Source of the DNA: Helicobacteraceae bacterium
GTDB taxonomy: Bacteria; Campylobacterota; Campylobacteria; Campylobacterales; Sulfurimonadaceae
Assembly: GCA_027066325.1 (NCBI GenBank)
Contig: JAMONY010000019.1
Coordinates: forward strand, 1-45,549
Direction: 5' to 3'
DNA length: 45,549 nt
Shown here one piece after another: positions 1 through 8,526 of the stretch. The notes beneath the pieces are model-generated. The model was not told where the DNA came from, ran no database searches, and saw nothing but the letters and a program-made list of their open reading frames with translations. How positions within the stretch are numbered: the stretch's first letter is position 1; each line of letters opens with the position of its first letter. Both the position numbers and the translations under genes were made by a program.

Positions 1-447
1 ACATAGACCACAAGCACCCATTTTAAAAGGTTCATGAAGGACTTTTTTAAGCGGTTTGAACTTTTGAGGAAGATCTTCTAATCGTAAAAAATCAGCCTTT
101 TTAGCCTTAGCTTTTGTATGCTGCAGACTTTTCTCTTTAATGAGCTCTTCTGATGTCATGGCTAAGGCTAGTTCTGTCTCTTTTTTTATAGTATCAAGCT
201 TCTCTGCTTTGCTAACTGTGATACCTTTGCCAATATTTTTAACAATATCAGAGATATTGATCTCATTTAGCTCTTTATCAGTGATGGTAGCCTCTGTAGG
301 ATAGTATTTGTGTGAACCCTCCATGACACCAGTCAATACACTGCTTCCAATCCGCTCTATTCTGTCTAGTTTATCAGAAAATAAGTACAGTAAAGCAGCT
401 ATGCCAATAGCAATAGTGATTAGTAAAATAGCTATTTTTAATCTCAT
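1..447 (-). CDS. Multiheme c-type cytochrome (doubled-CXXCH type), N-terminal part, truncated by left window edge
   Basis: Not in ORF track because it runs off the edge. My translation of the minus strand from ATG at 447 is open to base 1: MRLKIAILLITIAIGIAALLYLFSDKLDRIERIG...LKKVLHEPFKMGACGLC. Ends at the start of a CXXCH motif; N-terminal TM/signal anchor; resembles the HPPFSMGACQICH segment of the neighbouring gene. Confidence 0.8.
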   Translation of the reverse strand, partial: MRLKIAILLITIAIGIAALLYLFSDKLDRIERIGSSVLTGVMEGSHKYYPTEATITDKELNEINISDIVKNIGKGITVSKAEKLDTIKKETELALAMTSEELIKEKSLQHTKAKAKKADFLRLEDLPQKFKPLKKVLHEPFKMGACGLC

Positions 448-459
448 GTCTCTCTACCT

Positions 460-969
460 TTATTGTGGCTGTTTGAACTCTTTGATTTTACAGTTTTGCA
501 CATGAATTTTCTCTCTTATGAGCTTCTTCTTATCTGAATGGTGCGGACTGTGGCATCTGTTACAGTTGATGGCATGTGTTGGGTAGGGCGATGGTGTATG
601 ACACTCAAAACATAACTCTTGAACAGTAGCAGTTAAGATAGCTGCTGGTTTTGATCTTTTTGGTGCATGGCATATCTGGCAAGCACCCATAGAGAATGGA
701 GGGTGTACATAGCGCTTAAATGGTCTTAGTGCTTGTGGTAGTTCTGATTGGTCTATCTTGTCTGTTGAGCCAGTATGATTTTTGATATACTCAACGCTTA
801 CTGGTTCTGTAAAGATATGCTCATCTCCTTTTATGATATTGGAGACTACATTTTGATTTATTTTTATTAGTTTTGGAAAATCTATACTGCTTATGATTAC
901 TACAGCAATCACTAGTAGGAGCAGTATGACAACCATAAGAACTCTGTTATTTTTTATTTTGTCAAACAT
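460..969 (-). CDS. Cytochrome c family protein, 3 CXXCH motifs (CQICH, CFECH, CNRCH), N-terminal TM anchor
   Basis: Track ORF 460..1080; start reassigned to MFDKIKNNRVL (969) because the longer N-terminus overlaps the upstream NapC-like gene. Three CXXCH motifs and a hydrophobic N-terminal helix. Confidence 0.85.
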   Translation of the reverse strand: MFDKIKNNRVLMVVILLLLVIAVVIISSIDFPKLIKINQNVVSNIIKGDEHIFTEPVSVEYIKNHTGSTDKIDQSELPQALRPFKRYVHPPFSMGACQICHAPKRSKPAAILTATVQELCFECHTPSPYPTHAINCNRCHSPHHSDKKKLIREKIHVQNCKIKEFKQPQ

Positions 970-988
970 TTTTACGCCCTTTTTTATC

Positions 989-1699
989 TTAGATGGTACT
1001 GCTGCTGTTGTCCTCTTCTTGCTCATCTTCGTATTCTGTATCATTTGTTTCAATGTATGCACTGTAGTCTGGTTCATCAACTAGGTAGTTGTAGTAATCC
1101 TCAGTGTATACCGTTCCAATCTTATCAAGCTCTTTGCCAAGCTCAAAGTGACCCACATGTTTGTGGCAGTCTACACACATAGCTTGAGCTGGATGTTTAT
1201 CAATTTTGATTTTTAGCTTACCTGAAAAGTATGCTTTGTGAGCTAGTAGAGCTTTTTTATTAGGTTTTGTAGCTCTTAAGAGATTTTCATGACAGTGTAG
1301 ACAGCTGTTGTCGTATGTGAAGTGCCGTCTCTCTTCTCGTTTCTCTTCCCAGTCTATATTGTAGGTGTCAGAAGTGATCTCCATCTGCACATCATGCATT
1401 CCTGTTTTTGCTTTTTGAAACAGGTAGCCTATGAGCGAGCCGTGAGGTAGATGACAGTCTGCACATTTTGCTACAAAGCCACTTTTTCCAAAACCACCGT
1501 GTATGCTGTTGAGGTATGAGTTAGCCATAGGCTTCATCGAGTGACAAGAGCTACAAAAAGCTACACCAGATGTTGATTTTACTGCTACAGTTGTCGTATA
1601 TGCGATAACTAGACCAGCAGCTACACATAACGCACCAAAGATAACCAGAAATTTAAAACCCCGTTTTGACCTAGAGCCTTCATCTTTTGTGTTACTCAC
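989..1699 (-). CDS. NapC/NirT-family membrane-anchored tetraheme cytochrome c (quinol dehydrogenase type)
   Basis: N-terminal TM, CSSCHSMKP signature, four CXXCH motifs (CSSCH, CADCH, CLHCH, CVDCH); GTG start with AAGGAG ribosome site. Confidence 0.88.
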   Translation of the reverse strand: MSNTKDEGSRSKRGFKFLVIFGALCVAAGLVIAYTTTVAVKSTSGVAFCSSCHSMKPMANSYLNSIHGGFGKSGFVAKCADCHLPHGSLIGYLFQKAKTGMHDVQMEITSDTYNIDWEEKREERRHFTYDNSCLHCHENLLRATKPNKKALLAHKAYFSGKLKIKIDKHPAQAMCVDCHKHVGHFELGKELDKIGTVYTEDYYNYLVDEPDYSAYIETNDTEYEDEQEEDNSSSTI

Positions 1700-1815
1700 A
1701 ATAATCTCCTTATCATCGTATATTATCTTTTTAATAATGAACTCTTATGTAAAAGTTAACTTTACTATCTTTAAGCTTATAAAAATATAAAAACTGTTTT
1801 TTTATCTTTGATATA

Positions 1816-2298
1816 ATGCCAAATATGAATGATTGGATAGTATTACTACAAAATGATGACACAATTGGTATCAAAAAACATATAGCATCTGGGGCATTGA
1901 TAGATATCAAGAGCGAACAAGATGAGTCTCTGCTCTGTATCGCTCTTAGACTGCGCTGTTCTGATGAAACACTGAGTATTCTTGTTGAGAGTGGAGCTAG
2001 TCTTTTTGATAGAGACCTTGAGGGTGTTAATGTTCTAGAGGTGGCTATAACTTACAACAACTACTTTATAGCATCAAAAGCGATAGAAGCGGGCATAGAT
2101 GTAAGTAGCACAGAGCGATTTAGTGGTTTTACACCTCTAATGGCAGCAGTCTGTTACAATAGATCTGATCTTGTTGAGTTGCTACTAAGACATGGTGCAG
2201 ATTGTGGCATGAGAGATAGATTGGGTCTTGATGCTGTAGCGTATGCAAAAAAGACTCATAGAAAAAATATGTTAAAACTACTAGAGAGAGAGGTGTAG
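1816..2298 (+). CDS. Ankyrin-repeat protein (true start probably ATG at 1825)
   Basis: Ankyrin-like repeats (e.g. GFTPLMAAVCYNRSDLVELLLRHGADCGMRDRLGLDAVAYAKK). ATG at 1816 overlaps a TATAAT -10 element. Confidence 0.85.
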   Translation: MPNMNDWIVLLQNDDTIGIKKHIASGALIDIKSEQDESLLCIALRLRCSDETLSILVESGASLFDRDLEGVNVLEVAITYNNYFIASKAIEAGIDVSSTERFSGFTPLMAAVCYNRSDLVELLLRHGADCGMRDRLGLDAVAYAKKTHRKNMLKLLEREV

Positions 2299-2299
2299 T

Positions 2300-3181
2300 G
2301 TGCAACAGATAAAAACAGTTCTTCTTTTAACATCACTTACAGTTATGTTTGTAATGCTTGGTGCATATTTTGGTGGTGCTATGGGCGCTATTATTGGGCT
2401 TGTTGTGGCTGGAGGTATGAACTTTTATGCCTATTTTTACTCTGATAAAATGATACTCAAGCACTACAATGCTGTGCCTATCACGCCTGAGCAGAATCCT
2501 AGACTACATAAGATTATAGTCTCATTGGCTCAAAAAGCTGATCTTCCTGAGCCTGCTATGTATATCATACATGACCAGACACCAAATGCTTTTGCAACTG
2601 GTCGAAATCCAGAAAATGCAGCTGTTGCTATAACAGAGGGTCTGCTTGAGATACTGGACGATAATGAGATAGCTGGAGTTATGGCTCATGAGCTCTCTCA
2701 TGTAAAACATCGTGATATGTTGATATCTACAGTTGCAGCTACTATTGCTGGTGCTATTGCTATGATTGCTAATGTGATGCAGTTTAGTAGTATGTTTAGC
2801 CGAAATGGATCAAGAAACCCTATAGTCATGATAGCTTTAGCGATCATATTGCCACTTGCTGCATCTGTAATCCAGATGAGTATTAGTCGCTCAAGAGAGT
2901 TTATGGCTGATCGTGGAGCTGCGGAGATAACAGGACATCCAGAGTGGTTAGCTAGTGCACTCTTAAAACTTGAGAGTTACAATAGTAGAGGCTCTGTACG
3001 GGGTGCTACCCAAGAGAATGCTCATCTGTTTATCATCTCTCCTTTAAGCGGTAAAAATCTATCTTTTTCATCACTATTTAGAACTCACCCAACAACTCAA
3101 GATAGGGTGGAGAAGTTACAGGAGCTACAAGAGCAGATGGGCGGAGTCTCTAGTAGATCATCTAGTAGACATTATAGTTAA
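2300..3181 (+). CDS. htpX: Protease HtpX (M48 family membrane zinc metalloprotease)
   Basis: HELSHVKHRD zinc motif, N-terminal TM pair, SREFMADRGAAEITG motif, C-terminal HPTTQDRVEKL. Confidence 0.95.
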   Translation: MQQIKTVLLLTSLTVMFVMLGAYFGGAMGAIIGLVVAGGMNFYAYFYSDKMILKHYNAVPITPEQNPRLHKIIVSLAQKADLPEPAMYIIHDQTPNAFATGRNPENAAVAITEGLLEILDDNEIAGVMAHELSHVKHRDMLISTVAATIAGAIAMIANVMQFSSMFSRNGSRNPIVMIALAIILPLAASVIQMSISRSREFMADRGAAEITGHPEWLASALLKLESYNSRGSVRGATQENAHLFIISPLSGKNLSFSSLFRTHPTTQDRVEKLQELQEQMGGVSSRSSSRHYS

Positions 3182-3219
3182 ATATTAGCTATAATTGCGA
3201 AAAAATATAGGTTGAGCCA

Positions 3220-3975
3220 TTGAGTAGAGTGTGGTACATAGTATTGTTGAGTGCTATTTTTGCGTTGCAGTGTAGCGCAAAAGATCTGCTCTACTACAAA
3301 GACTACTCTATATATGCCAACGATAGCTTAGATATGGCTATAGAGAAGCTAAGCGAAGAGCATAATGTTACAACTGCTAGCTCCATTATAGACTTTGAGG
3401 CTCACATTGGCAACAATAGTTACGATCTTGTTATCCTCTTTTTGCAAGATGAGCCACACGATGCAGATGAGTTTAGTCACTTTATATCGTATGTTGAAAG
3501 TGGTGGCAAGGTAATCTTTACTGATGCAAATAAAAAAGAGTCATGGAGTAGACTGTTTGATTTTCAGTATAGTGACCAAGATAACTACAATAGAGCACTA
3601 CTAGTAAACAGAGATCTTAAAAACTCCTATGTCGATAGCGAGCTAGTACTGTATAATCCAGGATATCGCACCTACTCTATAGGTCTTAAGCCTCAAGGTA
3701 GAGTTTTGGCAAGCTATAGCGGAGGTGCTGCTATGTTGTGGATTAATGAGCAGACTATCATTAATGGCATACTATCAGACACTATGTTAGCCGAAGCAGA
3801 TGCTAGAGCGGCTACCCAGACTAACAATATCTTTTTAGCACAGATCAATTTTCTACTATCTCCACCATCTAGTTATATCGCAGAAGTACCGCTACTCTTA
3901 GGCAATATTATGCCTGTGATGATGTTAATAGCAGCTCTTTTTTATATGAGCAATAGAAGGAGAAAAGGTGTCTAG
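3220..3975 (+). CDS. Exported/membrane-anchored protein of unknown function (DUF4350-like)
   Basis: Signal peptide, ESGGKVIFTD-type segment, C-terminal TM followed by RRRK; TTG start. Confidence 0.6.
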   Translation: MSRVWYIVLLSAIFALQCSAKDLLYYKDYSIYANDSLDMAIEKLSEEHNVTTASSIIDFEAHIGNNSYDLVILFLQDEPHDADEFSHFISYVESGGKVIFTDANKKESWSRLFDFQYSDQDNYNRALLVNRDLKNSYVDSELVLYNPGYRTYSIGLKPQGRVLASYSGGAAMLWINEQTIINGILSDTMLAEADARAATQTNNIFLAQINFLLSPPSSYIAEVPLLLGNIMPVMMLIAALFYMSNRRRKGV

Positions 3976-4297
3976 TAGAGTATATGTTGTAGCTAAATTT
4001 AGACCAAAAGAGGGCAAGTTTTCTGAACTTTATGAGCGTCTTAGAGCGCTTGAGCCTTGCTCTTTAAGAGAAGATGGGTGTATTCAGTACAGAGTAACAC
4101 ATCAGATAGAGAGTGACTTTGCAACTGGAGATAGATCATTTCCGCTTCTATTTAATGAGATCTGGAGTACCCAAGAGAGCTTTGAGAGACACTGTCAACG
4201 CCAAGAGATAGTAGACTTTTTTGAGCAGGAGTGTTTAAATAGTGGTGGACTAGTTGCCGATTATGATGTTAGCCTATATGGCGATGAGATAGAGTAG
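3968..4297 (+). CDS. Antibiotic biosynthesis monooxygenase (ABM/YgiN-like) domain protein
   Basis: VYVVAKFRPKEGKFSELYERLRALEPCSLREDGCIQYRV and FNEIWSTQESFERHCQ pattern of small ABM dimers; GTG start overlapping the preceding stop. Confidence 0.8.
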   Translation: MSSRVYVVAKFRPKEGKFSELYERLRALEPCSLREDGCIQYRVTHQIESDFATGDRSFPLLFNEIWSTQESFERHCQRQEIVDFFEQECLNSGGLVADYDVSLYGDEIE

Positions 4298-4858
4298 ATG
4301 ATAGTTGGACTAGATGGAGTTGTTGAACGCAAAGAGCCACACTTTATACATCTAAATGTCAATGGAGTTATCTATGAGGTCTCTATATCTTTGCAGAGCT
4401 TTAGTGCCATCTCAACACAGAGCATCAGGCTTCACATATCTCATATTGTTAGAGAAGATGCAGAGTTGCTGTTTGGTTTTATTGAGATTGGCGAGAAGAC
4501 TCTTTTTGAGAGACTTTTGAAGATTAGTGGTGTTGGACCAAAGGTAGCCCTTGCCATATGTTCTACATTTTCACCATCTAGTTTTGCAGATCTTATAGCC
4601 TCTAATGACATAGCTATGCTAAAAAAGGTGCCTGGTATCGGCCCTAAGAGTGCAGGAAGGATACTAGTAGAGCTTAGCGGGTTTGATACAGAACTCTTAA
4701 ATAGCGGATCTTCTGAACTGCCAAAAGCCTCTAGCGAAGCTATGCAAGCTCTAGAGTCACTAGGCTTTAAGCGTAGCGATATCTCTAAAGTGTTAAACAA
4801 GTGTAGCTCTAAAGAGACAGCCTCTTTAGTTAAAGAGGCACTAAAAAAACTTCAATAA
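4298..4858 (+). CDS. ruvA: Holliday junction branch migration protein RuvA
   Basis: [28 protein letters not shown]; HhH motifs [13 protein letters not shown] and [16 protein letters not shown]. Confidence 0.95.
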   Translation: MIVGLDGVVERKEPHFIHLNVNGVIYEVSISLQSFSAISTQSIRLHISHIVREDAELLFGFIEIGEKTLFERLLKISGVGPKVALAICSTFSPSSFADLIASNDIAMLKKVPGIGPKSAGRILVELSGFDTELLNSGSSELPKASSEAMQALESLGFKRSDISKVLNKCSSKETASLVKEALKKLQ

Positions 4859-4864
4859 AGGTAG

Positions 4865-5905
4865 ATGATGAAACTAGCGATACTATTTGGCGCAGCTAGC
4901 TATGAGCATGAGATAAGCATAGTTAGTGCTATTACTGTTAGTAAAAAGTTAAAACAGTTTGATTTAACTTATATATTTTGTGATACAGATCATCAGTTCT
5001 ACCTCATAGATAGCAGCGCACTAAAAGCAAACTATTTCTCATCAAAAGGCTACTCTAGTGCACCAAAATTGCAACTTAGCATGGGCGCTTTTGTGCAGAA
5101 GAGGCGATTTAGTACCATTGAGCACACTATGCCAGTGTTAAACTTAATCCATGGCGGTGATGGTGAAGATGGTACCATAAGTTCGTTGCTAGAGTTCTAC
5201 AAGATAGACTATATCGGTCCACGCATTGACGCATCTGTACTTAGCTATGATAAGCGATTGACAAAGATGTACGCTAAGAGTTGTGGCGTTAAGGTGCTAG
5301 AGCATGAAGAGGTGAGTGTTATGAGCAGCTTTGAGATTAAGACTCAGATGCCATTTATCATCAAGCCATCTAGACTAGGAAGCTCCATAGGTGTAAGTGT
5401 TGTTCGTGAAGAGAGAGAGCTCTACTATCATCTTGATGTTGCGCTAGAGTTTGATCAGAGTGTTATTGTAGAGCCGTTTATTGAAAATGTAAAAGAGTAT
5501 AATTTAGCTGGCTATCGCTCAAAACGGGGCATTGTCTACTCTATAGTAGAGGAGCCTCAAAAGGGAGAAATACTGGACTTTGATAAGAAGTATCTTGATT
5601 TCTCACGAGAGTCTGAAGTTCAAAGTGCCCCTATACACAAAACACTCAAGAGAAATTTAGAGGAGGCGTTTGAGCGTATCTATAACACAATGTTTGATGG
5701 TGCGCTAATTCGGTGCGATTTTTTTGTAATAGATGATGAGATCTATCTCAATGAGATCAACTCAGTTCCAGGATCTATGAGCTCTTATCTATTTGAAGAT
5801 TTTGGACTCTGCGTGCAGGAGTTACTTGTTGCGCTACCTAAGAAAAAAGAGATCAAAATAGAGTATCAATACATCAACTCTATCAACAGTGCAAAAGGCA
5901 AATAG
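4865..5905 (+). CDS. ddl: D-alanine--D-alanine ligase
   Basis: LFGAASYEHEISIVSA, GGDGEDGTISSLLEFYKIDYIGP, KPSRLGSSIGVSVV, YLNEINSVPGSMSSYLFE. Confidence 0.95.
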   Translation: MMKLAILFGAASYEHEISIVSAITVSKKLKQFDLTYIFCDTDHQFYLIDSSALKANYFSSKGYSSAPKLQLSMGAFVQKRRFSTIEHTMPVLNLIHGGDGEDGTISSLLEFYKIDYIGPRIDASVLSYDKRLTKMYAKSCGVKVLEHEEVSVMSSFEIKTQMPFIIKPSRLGSSIGVSVVREERELYYHLDVALEFDQSVIVEPFIENVKEYNLAGYRSKRGIVYSIVEEPQKGEILDFDKKYLDFSRESEVQSAPIHKTLKRNLEEAFERIYNTMFDGALIRCDFFVIDDEIYLNEINSVPGSMSSYLFEDFGLCVQELLVALPKKKEIKIEYQYINSINSAKGK

Positions 5906-6627
5906 TGGCACTTAAAAGTTTGGAGTATAGAGGTGAGTCGATCTGCATAAGTTATGAGCTGTGTAATCTAGAAGCCTCTAAGGATCTACTATTTTTACAC
6001 GGCTGGGGCTCATCAAAAGAGCTTATGAAGAGTGCATTTGGCTCAACTTTACAAGAGTTTAAACACATATATATAGACCTAAGTGGATTTGGAGGCTCAA
6101 AAGTCTCTCAAGTGTTAACTACTTTGGATTATGCTCATATCGTGAAGATATTTTTAGACTCTATAGGCTCACGGCCACATATGATAGTTGGTCACTCCTT
6201 TGGTGGTAAAGTGGCAACCTTACTTAATCCAGCTAGGCTAATTCTGCTCTCTTCAGCAGGTATACAGTGGAAGAAACCCCTTAAGGTGCGCCTAAAAATA
6301 GCTCTCTTTAAACTACTAAAACCACTTGGTATCTCAAAGTTTAGATCTTGGTTTGTTGCTAGTGATGCTGCTGCTCTTACTCCAAATATGTATGAGACAT
6401 TTAAAAATGTTGTAGATGAGGATTTTGAGTGTGAGTTTGCAAGCTTTAAAGGTAGGGCGCTTCTGTGTTGGGGCGGTGATGATACAGCTACTCCTCTTGC
6501 AAGTGGCAAAAAGATAGACTCTCTTATGGAGGATAGCTCTTTAGTAGTTTACAAGGGTGATCACTACTTTTTCTTAGAGCACAAAAAGGCAGTAGCAGAG
6601 CAGATTGAGAGGTTTTGTGGTGAGTGA
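5905..6627 (+). CDS. Alpha/beta hydrolase
   Basis: LHGWGSSKELM, GHSFGGKVA nucleophile elbow, GDHYFFLEH; sits between ddl and murF; stop/start TAGTG overlap. Confidence 0.85.
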   Translation: MALKSLEYRGESICISYELCNLEASKDLLFLHGWGSSKELMKSAFGSTLQEFKHIYIDLSGFGGSKVSQVLTTLDYAHIVKIFLDSIGSRPHMIVGHSFGGKVATLLNPARLILLSSAGIQWKKPLKVRLKIALFKLLKPLGISKFRSWFVASDAAALTPNMYETFKNVVDEDFECEFASFKGRALLCWGGDDTATPLASGKKIDSLMEDSSLVVYKGDHYFFLEHKKAVAEQIERFCGE

Positions 6628-8041
6628 TATAGCACTGTTTATAGTAAATCTCATAACCATAACAGCTCTTGGATTTTACCTGATCTTAAACTTACAGTGG
6701 TATAGTTATAGATTATATAGAGTAGTTCTAAAACATCATAAGATTTACTGGCATCTACTCTACTTTATAGCCCCAATAGTTGCCTATTTTACTCTTGGTA
6801 AGCTCTTCTATATAGCCCTACTGATCTATCTTGTAGCTCTTGTGGTTTGGTATAGAGGAGTTGACAAGAAGCTTGTATTTACATGGAGAGTTAAGAGATT
6901 TTTTATCTTATTGATCTCTATGTCGATCTTGTTAAATCTACTCTGTATAGCCGTCTTAGAGTGTGAGATGTTACCACTTGTGCTGCCTCTGATATTGAGC
7001 TATCTGCTCTCATGGGCGATTGAGAAGTATCTAGCTATACTCTACTATAACCGTGCAAAACGCAAGCTCCAAGATAGAGAAGATCTTATCATAGTAGCTA
7101 TCACAGGAAGCTATGGTAAAACTAGTATGAAAAATTTCCTCTCATCTATACTTAGTAGCAAATACCAGACCTACATGACCCCGCGAAGTGTAAATACACT
7201 AGGTGGCATAGTCTATGATATCAATGAAAATTTACCAGATGATTGTGAGATTTACATATGTGAAGCTGGAGCCAGAGAGAGAGGAGATATCTTAGAGATA
7301 GCAGAACTTCTTGAGCATCACTTTGCCATTGTTGGTGAGGTGGGAGAGCAGCATATAGAGTATTTTAAAACTCTTGAAAACATTAAGCGTACTAAGTTGG
7401 AGCTTGTGAGTTCACCTCGACTAAAAAGAGCTTTTGTGCATCATAAAGTGACAGATGAGCCACATGATAGAGTGGAATTTTTTGGCTCCAACATAGAGAT
7501 ACTAAGCTCTACACTAGATGGGTTGCAGTTTAAGATAGGTGATGATACTCTAAACACAAAACTACTAGGCTCTTTTAATGCTATCAATATAGCTGCTGTC
7601 TATAGCGTAGCTCAAAAGTTAGGCATGAGTACAGATGAGATAGGTGCCAATGTAGCAAGGCTTAAAAGTGTAGATCATAGACTCCAGCGCATAGATGCAG
7701 GCGGTAAAATCATCTTAGACGATGGGTATAATGGCAACTTAAGTGGTATCTCAGAGGGTATTCGCCTATGCCAAACTCATACAGGGCGTAAACTTATAGT
7801 CACACCTGGTCTAGTTGAGAGCAACGATCAGTTAAATGCAGACTTGGCAGAGCTTATAAATAAGGTGTTTGATATAGCTATCATCACAGGATCGCTTAAT
7901 GTTGCGCTATTTAGAGATAAGTTAGATATAGAAGAGGTAATCTATCTTGAAGATAAAAGTACACTAGTGGAGATACTAGCGCAAAAAAGTAGAGCTGGCG
8001 ATATAGTGTATTTTGCAAATGATGCGCCAAACTTTATATGA
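6620..8041 (+). CDS. murF: UDP-N-acetylmuramoyl-tripeptide--D-alanyl-D-alanine ligase (MurF-like Mur ligase with N-terminal TM region)
   Basis: ITGSYGKTSMKNFLSSIL P-loop, SVNTLGGIVYDIN, EAGARERGDI, ILDDGYNGN; N-terminal TM helices; start reassigned from track TTG 6605 to GTG 6620. Confidence 0.88.
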   Translation: MSDIALFIVNLITITALGFYLILNLQWYSYRLYRVVLKHHKIYWHLLYFIAPIVAYFTLGKLFYIALLIYLVALVVWYRGVDKKLVFTWRVKRFFILLISMSILLNLLCIAVLECEMLPLVLPLILSYLLSWAIEKYLAILYYNRAKRKLQDREDLIIVAITGSYGKTSMKNFLSSILSSKYQTYMTPRSVNTLGGIVYDINENLPDDCEIYICEAGARERGDILEIAELLEHHFAIVGEVGEQHIEYFKTLENIKRTKLELVSSPRLKRAFVHHKVTDEPHDRVEFFGSNIEILSSTLDGLQFKIGDDTLNTKLLGSFNAINIAAVYSVAQKLGMSTDEIGANVARLKSVDHRLQRIDAGGKIILDDGYNGNLSGISEGIRLCQTHTGRKLIVTPGLVESNDQLNADLAELINKVFDIAIITGSLNVALFRDKLDIEEVIYLEDKSTLVEILAQKSRAGDIVYFANDAPNFI

Positions 8042-8526
8042 AATTTATAGACAAAGTTACAGATCTAGTTGGGATATTTAGCGCTTTTGTGCTTGCGGTT
8101 TTGGTGCTTCTTGTAGTCTACGATGCTACTGCTAGATATCTGTTTAGCACAGGCTCAGTTGCGCTTCAAGAGTTAGAGTGGCATCTTTTTGATATAGTCA
8201 TCATGCTTGGTATAGCATACGCCCTTAAAGAGGGTGCACATGTAAGAGTAGATATCTTTTATGATAGATTTTCAAAACGCATGCAACATATCATCGATAT
8301 CATAACTATAGTACTATTTGTGTTGCCTGTAAGTTTTCTGATCATATATGTGAGTTACGACTTTGTGCTTATGAGCTTTGAGCAGCTTGAGCGCTCATCA
8401 GATGCTGGCGGATTGCCATTTAGGTTTCTCATTAAGTCACTTATACCTCTAGCTTTTGCATTTGTAGTGCTACAGGCTTTGCGTGAAGTGATAGGCTCAT
8501 ACACTAAGCTAAAGGCTCAGAGTTGA
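8038..8526 (+). CDS. TRAP transporter small permease (DctQ family)
   Basis: Four TM segments; ARYLFSTGSVALQELEWHLFDIVIMLGIAYALKEGAHVRVDIFYDRFS. Confidence 0.9.
   Translation: MKFIDKVTDLVGIFSAFVLAVLVLLVVYDATARYLFSTGSVALQELEWHLFDIVIMLGIAYALKEGAHVRVDIFYDRFSKRMQHIIDIITIVLFVLPVSFLIIYVSYDFVLMSFEQLERSSDAGGLPFRFLIKSLIPLAFAFVVLQALREVIGSYTKLKAQS

Noticed and set aside
893-1084. 63-aa + strand ORF opposite the cytochrome genes, and 308..505 near it
   Set aside because: Antisense to the minus-strand cytochromes with good CXXCH evidence; hydrophobic antisense of TM region.
3880-3975. C-terminal TM plus RRRK tail of the 251-aa protein as a sorting (exosortase/rhombosortase-like) signal
   Set aside because: No sortase-like gene in the window and no clear tripartite motif; an ordinary tail anchor is simpler.
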